DNA from: Puccinellia tenuiflora
Lineage: Eukaryota > Streptophyta > Magnoliopsida > Poales > Poaceae
Assembly: GCA_012064385.1 (NCBI GenBank)
Contig: QRDG01000414.1
Span: 1-64,000, forward strand
Length of the DNA: 64,000 nucleotides
Direction of reading: 5' to 3'
Shown: positions 37,020-48,386 of the stretch, in pieces
Position numbering within the stretch: position 1 is the stretch's first letter
How the letters are laid out: every line of letters starts with the position of its first letter
Notes under the pieces: model-generated
What the model saw: the letters and a program-made list of their open reading frames with translations, nothing else
Databases searched by the model: none
Told to the model about the DNA's origin: nothing
Translations under genes and position numbers: made by a program

Positions 37020-38060
37020 TTTTTCTAAAGCCGATGATTAAAATGTTGTGGCACACTATGTTAATCAGGTAGGTGCTTGCGGACCTTGTGATATGCACAA
37101 ATAAACATCTTGTGCATACTTTTACTTGGTCCGCTTGCCCCGTACCTGATCAATGTGTGTTCAATCTAAATATGAGGCACAAATCTAAATATGAGGAGCT
37201 AGTGAACCTTGTGATATACACAAATAAATATTTTGTGCATCCTACTTGGTTCGCTTGCTCCGTCTCTGAAATGTGTGTCCAATTTAAATATGTATGAGGC
37301 ACAAATCCGAAATCATTTTGTTTTTTCTTTCTCTTTCCGAATGCCGATGATTAAAAATGTTGTGGCACTATGTGGTAACCCTGAAGGTCTGCCGAGCCTT
37401 GTGATATGCACAAGTACAAGTCTTGTGCATCCTACTTGGCTCGGCCGATCCTTCAGGGCTACTAATAATTGTGTGTCCGAACTAAGTATGAGGCGCAAAA
37501 TCTAAGTCATTTTTATTTTGTTTTGTCTGTTTCTTCGAAAGCCGATGATTAAAATGTTGTGGCACTAAGTTGTAAGCCTGCAGGTCTTGTGAGCCTTGTG
37601 ATATGCACAAGTACCAAGTCTTGTGCATCATACTTGGCTCACAAGATCCTGCAGGTCTACTTGAGTGTCCGACCTAAGTATGAGGCGCAAAATCTAAGTC
37701 ATTTTTATTTTGTTTTGTTTTTTTCTTCTAAGCCGATGATTAAAATGTTGTGACACTAGGCATTTTAGCCTCCCTGCAACGAACGGCACACAACGAGCGT
37801 CTACCTTTGTCACCGAACCCAATGGCTGGATTTAGCCTACCTGCTGGCATGTTCCCTGGCATTATTGTTTTGTCTTTGTTCACCGGCCAGCCATTGGATC
37901 CACCTCCTGTAGGTCGGTGAATAAAGACAAAACAACGATGCTGTTGGAAACACAAGCCCTCAGGTAGGTTGAATCCAGCCACTGGATTTGGGTGACACAA
38001 TGATGAATTGCCGAGGATCCTGCAGGTCTTCTTGTGTGTCCGACCTAAGTATGAGGCGCA
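37020..38060 (+). repeat. array of foldback repeats with covarying arms
   Basis: At least four repeats share the frame GCCGATGATTAAAATGTTGTGGCAC, then a hairpin, then a CGACCTAAGTATGAGGCGCA-like spacer. The hairpins are 37066-37148, 37192-37267, 37379-37458 and 37576-37655. In the third, the arms are CCCTGAAGGTCTGCCGAGCC and GGCTCGGCCGATCCTTCAGG. In the fourth they are CCTGCAGGTCTTGTGAGCC and GGCTCACAAGATCCTGCAGG. Arm sequences differ between copies but stay complementary within each. The inner ATGCACAAG/CTTGTGCAT stem is retained. A larger foldback (37807-37997) is inserted next to a fifth, partial copy. Confidence 0.75.
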
Positions 38061-38414
38061 AATTTAAGTCATTTTTATTTTGTTTTGTCTTTTTCTTCTA
38101 AGCCGATAATGTGTGTCCAATCTATGTATGAGGCATAAACTCGAATCTTTTTGTTTCTTCTCTATGAATTGACAAAGCCGATGATTTAAACTATGCCACG
38201 GTAAAGGCAAGGAGAGTGTCTACAATGCCTTGTAGTATATACAATTGGAGTGTTTATATTAATACATGGTCTTATACACACTCTTTTTGCCTTGTTTTGC
38301 ACGGCAATGATATATGAGACTTTCCATTGTTAACTTCTCGCATTTCGTAAATTTTAGTATTACTTTTGTAATAAAATTTTGACTTAAGCATTTTTTACTT
38401 AGGTGTTCTCGGTG

Positions 38415-38804
38415 ACGATGTCCATGTTGGACCAGAGGGGCGATGTGCAGGACTGGGCTCCACCGGGCTGGCACTGGGAGGTGCTACCTTCCGGGACGCG
38501 CAGCTTGGTGAGGAATCCGGGTGACGTCGTCGACCCTGATCTTCTGTGGTGGCAGTCGTGTGGGCCACGCTCGGTGCAGAGGGAGCCGGCCCCCGAGGAG
38601 GAGGTACGTCGCCGTATTAGGGAGGAGGACGAGCACGTCCGTCGATACATGTATCTGCTGGTTAGGCAGTATGATGGTAGGTGGTCGTTTCTTCAGAGGG
38701 TTCCTGCTCACGTGAGCTATGACCCTGTGAGGGTTCCTTATCTTTGGATGCGTAGCGCCGCCGTCGACTCAGTACAGGTCGATGAATCAGAAGGTTCATG
38801 TTGA
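38415..38804 (+). CDS. small intact ORF in CACTA element 3, unknown function
   Basis: The frame is open from an acceptor-like TACTTAG (about 38395-38401) to TGA at 38804. ATGs are at 38418 and 38424, and the protein from 38418 has about 128 residues. It is soluble-looking and rich in Trp, Arg and Glu, with WAPPGWHWEVLPSG, DLLWWQSCGPRSV and RIREEDEHVRRYMYLLVRQY. No membrane segment, signal or known motif is seen. It may be the last exon of an element-borne transcript that starts in the GC-rich segment at 36100. I cannot name a family; similar ORFs may exist in other grass CACTA copies. Confidence 0.45.
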   Translation, partial: TMSMLDQRGDVQDWAPPGWHWEVLPSGTRSLVRNPGDVVDPDLLWWQSCGPRSVQREPAPEEEVRRRIREEDEHVRRYMYLLVRQYDGRWSFLQRVPAHVSYDPVRVPYLWMRSAAVDSVQVDESEGSC

Positions 38805-39322
38805 AATTAGCTAAGCTTCATGTATTAGCTACTGGATATGTAATAATATGATCGATGAACTATGATTGTGATCAACTTTGTGTAATAATATGATCGATGA
38901 ACTATGATTGGAAATTATGTATTTGTATTGGTTTATCAAATATTTCTCTCTATATAATATTGGAATATGAATTTCCTGTAATGTGATATATCTGTATTTT
39001 CTATAATATACTAGTTTTTTTTTCCTGTAATGATATATCTGTATTTTCTATAATATACCAGTATTTGTACGGCAGCAGAAAAATGAAAATACGTATAATA
39101 TATTCTGTGGCGCACCGTTCGTGGTTTCTGTGGCGCATGCATTTCTGTGGCGCACGGGAGAAACATGCGCCACAGAAATATTTCTGTGGCGCACCCAGAA
39201 AGGTGCGCCACAGAAATATATTTTAGTGGCGAGACTTCTGTGGCGCATCCTTCTGTTTCGCGGATGCGCCACAGAAAGTCCTAAAAGGTGCGCCACTAAT
39301 GACCATTTCCCTAGTAGTGTTC

Positions 39323-41212
39323 GCTGCATAAGGTATTTCCAGCTAGATCATCACGATACATTTGAGCAAACAATTTGGTATAAGTTGATCCTATACAATT
39401 TATTTGTGATCCCCGGATGATCCTATACAACTGAATTTTTATCTAACCACCGATTGGATTTCTTTTCAGTGTTGAGCTTTATAAAGATCTTCTACCTAGG
39501 AGGACCAAGACAGTCTGTAACAAGCATTAGAGCGCATGGGCTGTAGATTCCAAAGTTAGTTAGATCATGGGAATAAAGGTGCTTATTTTTCCACGCTAGA
39601 GTGGACAAGGTACTACAAATTTACTGCAGATTATTACTCCAATAACTATTATTGTGATTCAGCAAGTATAGCTAGATTGGCTTGCGGTCGCAGTTCTTGT
39701 GATAAATGCTACTACAAGTTTATATTTAGTCCGAGTATTTCGTGATGAGCATGCTGAATCTAAACAGATGAATGTCGGGATCATTCTTTTGTACCCGCTT
39801 AGAAGCTGCTGCGGCCAGATGGTTGGTTCAGCAATGGAGGGATTGTACCCTCCAAAGTTTCTCTCCTGGTTCATCAACGACATCGCCCTGTGTACAGGTA
39901 GATGATGTTTTGTTCCCCTCCCCAGAATCTCTGTTCTGTATTGGTGCGTATGATCTGTTCACTTGCCGATGCCAAAAGAGCATTTGGCGTAAAGGCTATA
40001 GCTTATTTTTCTCTCTAGGTTCTGTCATAAATTTTAATCCTGATATGTTGATTGTATTTCTTTTCTGGGAAGAGGGAAGTTGTAGCTAGATGTTTATTGT
40101 CTGCAGGTCACTGCCCGCAGAAGATAGATGTAGCTTTTCAGGTAATTTTGCTTTTTTATGGATAATAAAACTTCTTAGTTCTGATCTGATTAGGTAGACC
40201 ATGCATCTAATGTTGAGGAGTGACCTGAATGCTTGGGTTTGGGTGGCAGGCAGTGTTGACAACGACGAACACTGGTGCACGAAGTTTCAGTGATTGTTTG
40301 CTACATGTTACAGGTGGGTGCTCCCTTCCTACCCACCCTTCTTAGACAGTCCTTATTTTGTATCATTTGGAATATGGTTCTATCATTTGGATGCATATGC
40401 CTTTTTTGTATCCTTTATTCTCATTCCTTTTAATCTCCCGTGACAGAGGATTTTGTTGGTGATCCATGCACTGGAAATAGCTGTGATATAAAACTTCCGT
40501 AGTCGCACTAAATATAATTTCCCTCTAATCATGTTTTTTACATGGGTTTGCTGTCAGGTTCAGATCTCCGGCTCAGATGATTTTCTCCTTTCACGCGACA
40601 TACATCGTGTAAAAGAATGGCACTGAACCAAGATGAACTGCATGCACGCTGATTTGCTACATAAGGTATTTTTCCTGGCCATCATTGTGACAGGTAGAGC
40701 ATTAAGCATGATAAAGCTTGAGAAGACAATATGGTATATGTTGAGCCTATACAATTTAATATTTCTCTAATCACCGAATGTTTTTCTTTTGCAGTGTTAT
40801 GCTTTCTAATTATCTTCCTGCTTTGAGGAGGAAGACAAACAGGCTACCCTACTAGACCACAAGTTCGTATTCGTATCACTTTTAGGTCAGTGTTCGTGTA
40901 TATCTTGAGAAACAATTGAGATGAGCTGTTATTAGATCTTAAATTTGGAAATAGGAGATGGATGCTCACATATGCATTACCATCTCCATGTCTTACAATT
41001 ATTATTCGTGGTCACATATATAGTATTTGTAAAGATTCTGGGACTGTGGGTTACTTTTCATGCATGATGGATGAATTGATTGTTTCTTTATTTTCTTCCT
41101 CTTTGGAACTTATGGATGAGTTTTTCTGTATTGAAGCAAGCACTTGCATGGTTGATTCCACGGTTAGTTAGTGTAGATTATTAATCAAATATTTTTATTG
41201 TGATTCACCAAC
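39323..41212 (+). repeat. diverged tandem duplication (copy A 35690-39665, copy B 40600-41212)
   Basis: Copy A starts left of CACTA element 3 (GAACCAAGGTGAAC, 35701) and continues after it at TTCGCTGCATAAGGTATTTC (39320). Copy B reads GAACCAAGATGAAC at 40626 and TTGCTACATAAGGTATTTTT at 40653. Further matches are CCTATACAATTTA (39391 and 40747), a TTTTCAGTGTT/TTTGCAGTGTT acceptor-like site, and TATTGTGATTCA near 39650 and 41195. Element 3 therefore inserted into an already duplicated unit. Confidence 0.65.
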
Positions 41213-44200
41213 TACCCCTTCCTGGTGGTCAGCTTCCAGCCGACCGCGGCGCGTAGAAGCAGTGGTAAGAAGAGAGTGTGGAGGGAGAAGGAAGAGAAGA
41301 CCCAGAAAGTACTGCATTCACGAGCAACGCCAACTTTCAAGCTACAGCCGCAAGGTGAGTCCCCCACTCTTCACATCTTCAAAGCAGCAATGTGATTTTT
41401 AACGACCCCATCCTCTTGCACAGTTTTTTTAAATCTTGATTTGTCGAGTGTATTTCCTTTTGGACAAAGGGAAGTTCATCTATATGAACTGAGAAGCTTT
41501 ATTTTCAATGATTTTGCCATACATTTTGCTATGCCTCTTCAAATTTATAGCATGTTTGGATCAGTTCCATCTTAGAGTGCCTAACTTAAATATACCTTGC
41601 AGGTTTAGTGTACTGCATGTGGAGTGGCCTCAAATTGCTATGAAAATATGGTGGACTTGACTGTCGAAGTTCATGGTGGAAGGGTGCTTGGATCAGTTTA
41701 CTGTTGTGGAATGGCTTGATGGGGAAAAATACAGATGTGATGTGTAAGTTCCATTTATTTCATTTGTACACTAATATCTGAACACAAAATTTACAGGGTC
41801 TTACAGTTCATCAGACTCTATTACTCTCAAAAGATTCCAGGTTAGGGCATCACCTTGTTTGAACTATTTCAATGTTGTTGTATCTCATGAAAGCCGCGCA
41901 TAACATACTTTCTTGTGCTTATCAGAGTGGTAGATTAGGAAATCAATCCGTACGAAGATGAATCTAACACCATGCATGAGTACCACTGATGGAATTGACC
42001 AATATAATCTATATGCTGTCTTTGATGATTTGGATACGCTGAATGATTTTTTCCTTGGCATTATATATGCTACATAAAAAGTTGTCGAGGTCATTGGCTT
42101 GAAATTGATGACTGCAATATGCATATTCGCTTCTGTATAATGACCATGCAAATAATTGTGTCCCAATGCCAATTTCTTACTTCCATTTGTAGGTTATGTT
42201 CGTTATAGAGGAGGAAGTACATGTTCCAGTTGCTTATATTCTTCTATATAGCAGGTAATTGTTACGTCTGCTCTCATCTATGGCATCATCCATATCTGTT
42301 GGTAGGGGAAAATCCACATGCTTACCAAAATCCATGTCTATTTGTCTATTGTTACTTTATAGCTTGAGTGGATTATATCTACTTTCTTGCTAATCTTTGC
42401 ATGTCTTATACTCTGCAAATATGTGACCACTTTCTTCATCTCCTACAAGATATAAGTAATAGAAGATGGTGGAATTCATATTGACTGATATGCAAAAGAA
42501 AGACTTTGCACAGATATTTGCCTTCATATTGCTCTGTTGTTGTCATTTGATTCATTACTCTCCCTTATTTCCCCCAATAAAATGGTGTTTTAATGAACTA
42601 GGTATTCTCCTAGGCAAAATATATATTATTGAAAAGATAGCACAAGATGGTTCGTTAATTTGGTGCACACACACTACATTATGACCTAGGATGGTGTTAT
42701 TCCTAGAATGCAGAAAAGGAAATTTAAACCCTGCAATTTCAATGAAAGGACATACCCTGTGCTAGAAGCTCCCATACCAGTTGGGGATAGAAACAATTTC
42801 AGCATTGACAAAATCATCTGCAATTTAAACCTACTATTGAACTGAAGCAGACAAACAAATGTTGAAGCACTATATCGCAATAAAAACTATTTATATGCAT
42901 ATATCAGTTCGCTTGCACGTATATGATAATTTGGTGTACTGCGGTTGAAAAATAGGGTTTAAATTACCTACTGTAGTACCGTTTTAATATATATGCAATC
43001 TGGTCTGTTCATATCTTGCCAATTGGTCTTTATTGGTGCAGGTCATTCATCTCTATTATTTTGTTTCAGGCGTGTTATGTGAAAATGAAGTTCTATAGAA
43101 GATTGGACCGAAATCTTGATTCCCTACAGGCAATGGTTAGAAATAAATTTTCAGATCTGAACTGTAGAGGAAGCTAGGGATCTTTCTCTTTGTTCAAAAA
43201 ATAATACTCTTGAAGTTGCAGTCAGCCCTGTTTCTGAGGTTTTATTCCAACTTCTGTTTGTTGGGTACTGTCTGCAAGCCCTAATCGTTTGTTCTTGCAG
43301 TACCTCTATAGTGTCGAGTCCCTGCTCAATGCCAGGGCGCCACACAAGCTTTGCGCTAGGACCGACCAAGTGGGAGACCTGCATCCCTGCACGCTGGCTG
43401 CCACATCCCACATCAGCAATTAGGTACACATTTCTATGCACATGCTAATTTCTCAACGAAGTTGTCCTATGGGTTGTTCAGTTCGTGTGGTCATATGGCT
43501 GAAGGTGGCGTATTGGATTCAGCGGTATTAGAAATGTGATTGACGCTAGCTTTGGTGAATTCTTTTCAAATTGCTTACATTACTACTGTAACTGATTTTT
43601 TTTTTGCTTATGCTCATGTATATTACATTAATTTCTGGGAACTTGAGTAATGAAGAAAACTTGCTTTTAGACATAAAAACGACCATTAGAAAATGGTAAA
43701 TTTCCTTTTCTTGAAGGGATTCTCCTTTTCTAAAATTATCCCGCATATGTGCTTTCAGTCAAAGTAAGGTGATTAGCATGAATTAGTGCCGTCTTTATTA
43801 TGTGGAATGTTTCTTTTCATATGGCTGTAAGTGGTTTACTGGATTCGTCGGTGAGAAATGTGAGTACTGGCAGCTTTGATTTTTCTAGTCCTTACATTAT
43901 CGTCTGCTCCTTCTTGCTTATGATCATGTATATTAGATTCATATTTGGAAAATTGAGTATGAAAGAAATTTTGAACGATCATGACAAAATGGCAAGTTGC
44001 CTTTTCTGTAAAGGATGTCCTTTTCGAAAGAAACAAACTTTTCTATGATTATCTGTTATGCACCAACTATAGATTACTTCTCATGCTCTTGACATCACAC
44101 AATGCCCAATCCTACGATAGGTCTACTGTTTGTTAGATTACTCATATTGTTTTTTCATGCTGTGGACTTGAGTAGAGGTAATTGGGATGCTCATGTTGTT

Positions 44201-46080
44201 TTTTCTCCTATTCCCCTGTTGTTAATAACTTATAGATACAAAGCTGACTTTGCTGCGAGCTTTTAGATATACTAAATCATCATGCACTTGCCGTTCCAGA
44301 TAACCATCCATGTAAGGTGCAGCCAGTACACTGGCCAAAATGAACAAATTCTTAGGATATAGACCCAGACTGGTGACCATATGTTAGGTCCGCAGTATGA
44401 CAACTGCTCATTTATGTTTTACAATGATTGAACACATGCTGACTAGGCCTATGGTTTTGCAACTTTGCGATGAGGTGCGGCTTGCCTCCTCTCCAAGGTT
44501 GGTACTGTTTTCCCAAGCAACGACCAGGTGAGCACCCCATTGTGTAGTTTTTTCTTCACATCTTGCAGCAGCGAAGTGACTGTCCAGGATATCTTTAATT
44601 TTGACATCCGTTGGAATAAAATCTGAAGTTTATTAGTTTGGTGTGGTGAAGTAATCATTTCAATAATCTGAGGTTTTAGTGGTTGTCTAACATGTTGTAT
44701 GTGTGCTCCCATCCTTTTTTTGTTGTTGTATGTGTACTCTCATCCTCCCCTGGCCCTTTGGATACTATACTCCACATGTTTGGGAATCCAATGAATTTAT
44801 TTTGGGATGCCATATATATCTTAGGTTATGTTTGTTTCACTACTGAATGAAGACCTTAGATTGGCTATTCGACATTGACACACTTCACTATAATCTACAA
44901 GGTCTAGCCGAATACCTCCTCTTTTGATTTCTTTGTACGAATTATTGTGGCCATAGCTAGAAGATAGCGAAATCTTAATGATTCATAGTTATGCAAAATT
45001 GCAAATTTAGATCTTCAATAATGAAGCAGGTATATGTTGGCATGTTATTTTATACTAAAAATGTTTAATACCCTTGTGTAGTATCAAATACATTTGATCG
45101 ACTTAAGTTGTGACAAAGCTTTATTCCAAAAAAAAACTAGAGAACAAGTTCAGACTGGCCAACTCACTATGCCTGCATGAGCAAAGACGTTGGTTCCGGC
45201 CACACCCGTGGATCCAGGATCGAATCCGATATCTGTCAGCCTGCCATCTGAAAAGAGGTTATTTCTGTCGAGGGCACACAAGCCACCCCGAGAATGTGCA
45301 TATATAGTCTAGCATTACCGGGTTGATCATAACTCCTTTTGTTTTCATGTGTTTTTTTTCTTCTCATGGTTGTTATCTGAAGAGAAAAACTGCCATGGGC
45401 TCAAATAAGAGATTTTTTATGTCTATGCTACATATATATTGTCAAATCGATTGAGCAACTACACATGTAGAACAATTTATTAGCAAATAAGAGATTCTTT
45501 ATGTCTATGCTACATGTATATATTCCCAAATCTTTAATTAGACTACATGCCTTTTATTTGAATCCACCTTGTGATGCATGCATACATTAATTGTTTTGTG
45601 TGCCTTCTCCGAGTTCTAAAATCAGCTCCTATTTTGCAGTTGCCCTTCCTTTCATGTGATTCAAAATCCCTAATGTTGTAGATTACCTTGATAAGGTATA
45701 CGCTAAGAAAAATAGTGATCAAATAAATTGTATTATTATTGTGATATTTCTGGAGTGTTGTAACATACCTTGAGCAGATAATAACGAACTAGCACGATTT
45801 CCATAATAGTTGTATATCTTTCTTTCAATTTAATAACCTCATCTCCAATACATTTTATACGGATCACTATGTGTTTGACCACTGCTCCGTATTGAAACAC
45901 TTTTGATCGTGTGATGTTGTTATTGTTGTTTTCATTTGAACTTAGAGATGTGCCCTACTTTTCTTTATGTAAATAACGGTGTGATATGTTAACCATATCC
46001 GTATGACTGATATTACCATTTTGTTTAGCTTATACATTAGAATATTAACCATCTCCTTAATAATCTGTATAAAATATGAA
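39323..46080. other. AT-rich, intron-like region without an identifiable gene
   Basis: Many good splice-like borders occur, for example acceptor and donor pairs near 40107-40141, 40251-40313, 40559-40667 and 43300, but the pieces between them do not share open frames. A short reading at 43302-43424 (YLYSVESLLNARAPHKLCAR) is open to TAG. Part of the region is a tandem duplication. The region ends in a Helitron 3' terminus, so it may be Helitron cargo or a decayed or non-coding transcription unit that begins at 34547. Confidence 0.4.
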
Positions 46081-46146
46081 AACCACGGGCAAAAAATTCA
46101 AAGAACCAAAAAGTGCCGCGCGGCAAGCCGCGCCGTTCAAATCTAG
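46081..46146 (+). mobile_element. Helitron 3' terminus
   Basis: A perfect 7-bp stem with a 2-base loop (GCGCGGC-AA-GCCGCGC, 46118-46133) is followed 9 bases later by CTAG (46143-46146) and a T. This is the standard 3' end of Helitrons, which insert between A and T. The 5' TC end was not located. It could lie anywhere upstream to about 34500, making 39323-46080 and perhaps 34547-35731 its cargo. No Rep/helicase gene is visible. Confidence 0.7.
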
Positions 46147-46795
46147 TACTTGAACAAATGAGATGGAGAATCAACGACGGACAAACGCTGTAATCCTAGG
46201 AGAAAAACAATGCGACAAGACACTGTAGCAACATATCTGCGCCATTCATTTTTTATCGGACGGTTAAGAACCAGGCAAGGCAGGAGGCGCTGCACCATAG
46301 GTCTCTGACTACCAGCACGAGGGGCGCAGGCACGAAGTAGCGCTCCCACCCGCGCCTGTTCTGTACTGTTTTACTCTACATTTTTTCTCTCCGTTCGCCG
46401 CGTGCGGTGTGGCCCAACGCACGAACCGATCGCCGCACCAGTGCCGCCGCCGTTCGACGTGGCGGGTTGGCGCATTTTTTTACTCCGTATATCAGATCGA
46501 AACACTTACAATATCGTGAACAATAAAGATTCCATCAAACTAGAAGTTACATAAAAAAAATCTTCAACATCGCCTCTGGCTCATCTTTTAGCATCTTCAC
46601 TTTCCTCCAAGAACCAGGTGACCAAATCACAGAAGACCAAACGGTTTAGTTACAGCAACGCAGGATTGTGTTGCCACGTCCTAGGCCATAGCCCATGTTG
46701 CCTAGGGCCTGGCTATGCCCCTGCCAATAGGTGAGAACATAATATCTTTGAACTCGTATCATGGTAGAGACACACACTTTCCAACGCAAGTTGTT
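46147..46795. other. intergenic spacer
   Basis: No gene was recognised. The part around 46380-46470 is GC-rich without a coding match. Confidence 0.35.
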
Positions 46796-47130
46796 GAATC
46801 GCTGATTTATTGAGAACTTGCCTGTGGCAAGATGGTTAGGAGGGTGGTTGTACCCCCAGCCCACCAGAGTTCAAACCACAGGTTTGACGTTGGTGTTTCT
46901 CATTTAAGACGGCATATTCTTCAGTGGGAGGCGACGTTCCCGTCGACAGCGAGGCGCCCGTGGTGACTTCGTCAATCTCAAGACTCGACCCGCCGACTCG
47001 GTCTCTCGGAGGTGCTCATAGGGGTAGGGTGTGCATGCGTGCGTTCATAGGGGTGAGTGTGTGCGCGTGTATATGAGCACTTGTGTTGTACTGAGTTTAG
47101 CAAAAAAAAAAAAGAATCGCTGATTTATTG
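46796..47130 (+). mobile_element. Au-like SINE with 17-bp target duplication
   Basis: The 17-bp repeat GAATCGCTGATTTATTG flanks the element (46796-46812 and 47114-47130). The 301-bp body (46813-47113) begins with a tRNA-derived head. An A-box-like TGGCAAGATGGTTAGG and a B-box-like GAGTTCAAACC can be seen. It ends in TATATGAGCACTTGTG and a poly(A). The sequence is what I recall of the Au SINE common in Triticeae. Confidence 0.85.
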
Positions 47131-47989
47131 CTATATGTTGCTTGAGAAGAATTTAAGGAGCACTAAATAATGAAGCACGAGAAAACTTGACACCACCCGC
47201 CAAGATTGATGGAAACGCCACATGAGAAACTGGACTGGGTAGGCCGTGATCTATCTAGAATTCTAGGAAATTTTGGACTACCTCGCAAATGGGGCTCACT
47301 TTGTGGCCCATTTTCGATTTTTTTTTACATCGCTAGTTAATCTAGCCTTCGAGGAATGAGGCAGTCGAGCATGAGCACATGTCGCTCATGTCATCTGGTC
47401 GCCATGGACAAAATCTAAAGCCAGGCGACCTAGTTGCTATGGCGTGGCGACACACCCCCAACTTGACCCCCCCCCCCCCCCCCCTCGCCGCCCCATCCCA
47501 TAGCTGCCCGCTGCCATGATCGGCCACCACAAACCTCCAAGCATAACAACGCTTTAGGCTCCATCCAATCGGTATGTTCGTGGTTTGGTTGATTTGCTAA
47601 GCTCAAATGGCAACACTTTAGCATTGTGCGAAAAAAAATCAGAGTGTGCCTACCCTCTAGTTTTTTCCTAGACCCACCACTGCAAAAGATCTTGCCTAAG
47701 CAAAACATCAAAGTCTCCCAATGTCAGCTATGTCAGTTACGGCGGAAACACTAGGATGACGTGTCGCCACCAACACAAACTTAACAGTAAGAAAAATAAA
47801 ATATAAGTAAACGTAGATGTGGGGTTTTCCTCATCTCCTACCGCCGAATCGACCGCCGGAGACGAGGGGGACTGGCGGCAAAGAAACAAAGAAGCTATGG
47901 GGGGCTAGGTTTAGAAACGAAGTGTGTGTTTTTTAATAGATAATAAAGAGAACGTCCATCGGCGGGCTGGACCGGCCGAAACATACGCC
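47131..47989. other. intergenic spacer with a poly(C) tract
   Basis: No gene was recognised. A run of about 18 C residues is at 47467-47484. Confidence 0.4.
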
Positions 47990-48137
47990 AGAGAAAACTG
48001 CTCCCTTTTTTTTTTTGAGGGGCAAACAGTGGGAAAGTTTCCCACTGTAATTTTTATTATTTTATAAACAAAGTTACAGGGTATTATTTACCGAGAAGGC
48101 ATAAAAAAAGAAAAAAAAAAAGAGAAAACTGCTCCCT
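47990..48137 (-). mobile_element. short LINE 3' end with 17-bp target duplication
   Basis: AGAGAAAACTGCTCCCT occurs at 47990-48006 and 48121-48137. Between them is a 114-bp insert that starts with poly(T) and then GAGGGGCAAACAGTGGG, so it is a 5'-truncated retroelement in minus orientation. It lies 250 bp upstream of the FdC2 start, inside its likely promoter. Confidence 0.75.
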
Positions 48138-48386
48138 CGGGCCAAGCCTTGCCAGCATCAGTGTCGCGCGGCCCAGCAGAGCCCGTACGATCGCCGACTC
48201 GTGCGGGCACACGCCGGCACGGGCACCGCGCCAGCTTTGGTTGGGGTTTAACGGCACGGAGCCTCTCTCCGGCCTCCCTTATCCGCTCCGAGCCAATCAG
48301 AATTTTCGCCTCTCCCGCTCCCGCTACCGCCGGCCGCGCCTCGTCTCGCCGCCCCGCCGCCTACAGACAGCCCAAGGCCGGCCAGG
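48138..48386 (+). promoter_or_regulatory. FdC2 promoter/leader region
   Basis: GC-rich sequence upstream of the FdC2 ATG, with a CCAAT-like CCAATCAG at 48293. No TATA box was found. The start site is unknown. Confidence 0.3.

Larger units (their letters stand above)
35732..39319. mobile_element. CACTA element 3 (same family as element 2)
   Basis: The termini are CACTACTAGGAAACTAG and, on the complement, CACTACTAGGGAAATGG. The target duplication TTC is at 35729-35731 and 39320-39322. Subterminal zones (35770-36085 and 39105-39300) carry the CTGTGGCGCA/TGCGCCACAG motifs. It encodes no transposase. The inside consists of a GC-rich leader-like segment (36100-36490), a foldback array (37020-38060) and one ORF (38415-38804). 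Confidence 0.88.

Noticed and set aside
37020..38170. Foldback array as a CRISPR-like array
   Set aside because: The genome is a plant; repeats are palindromic throughout, spacers are conserved and no cas-like genes exist.
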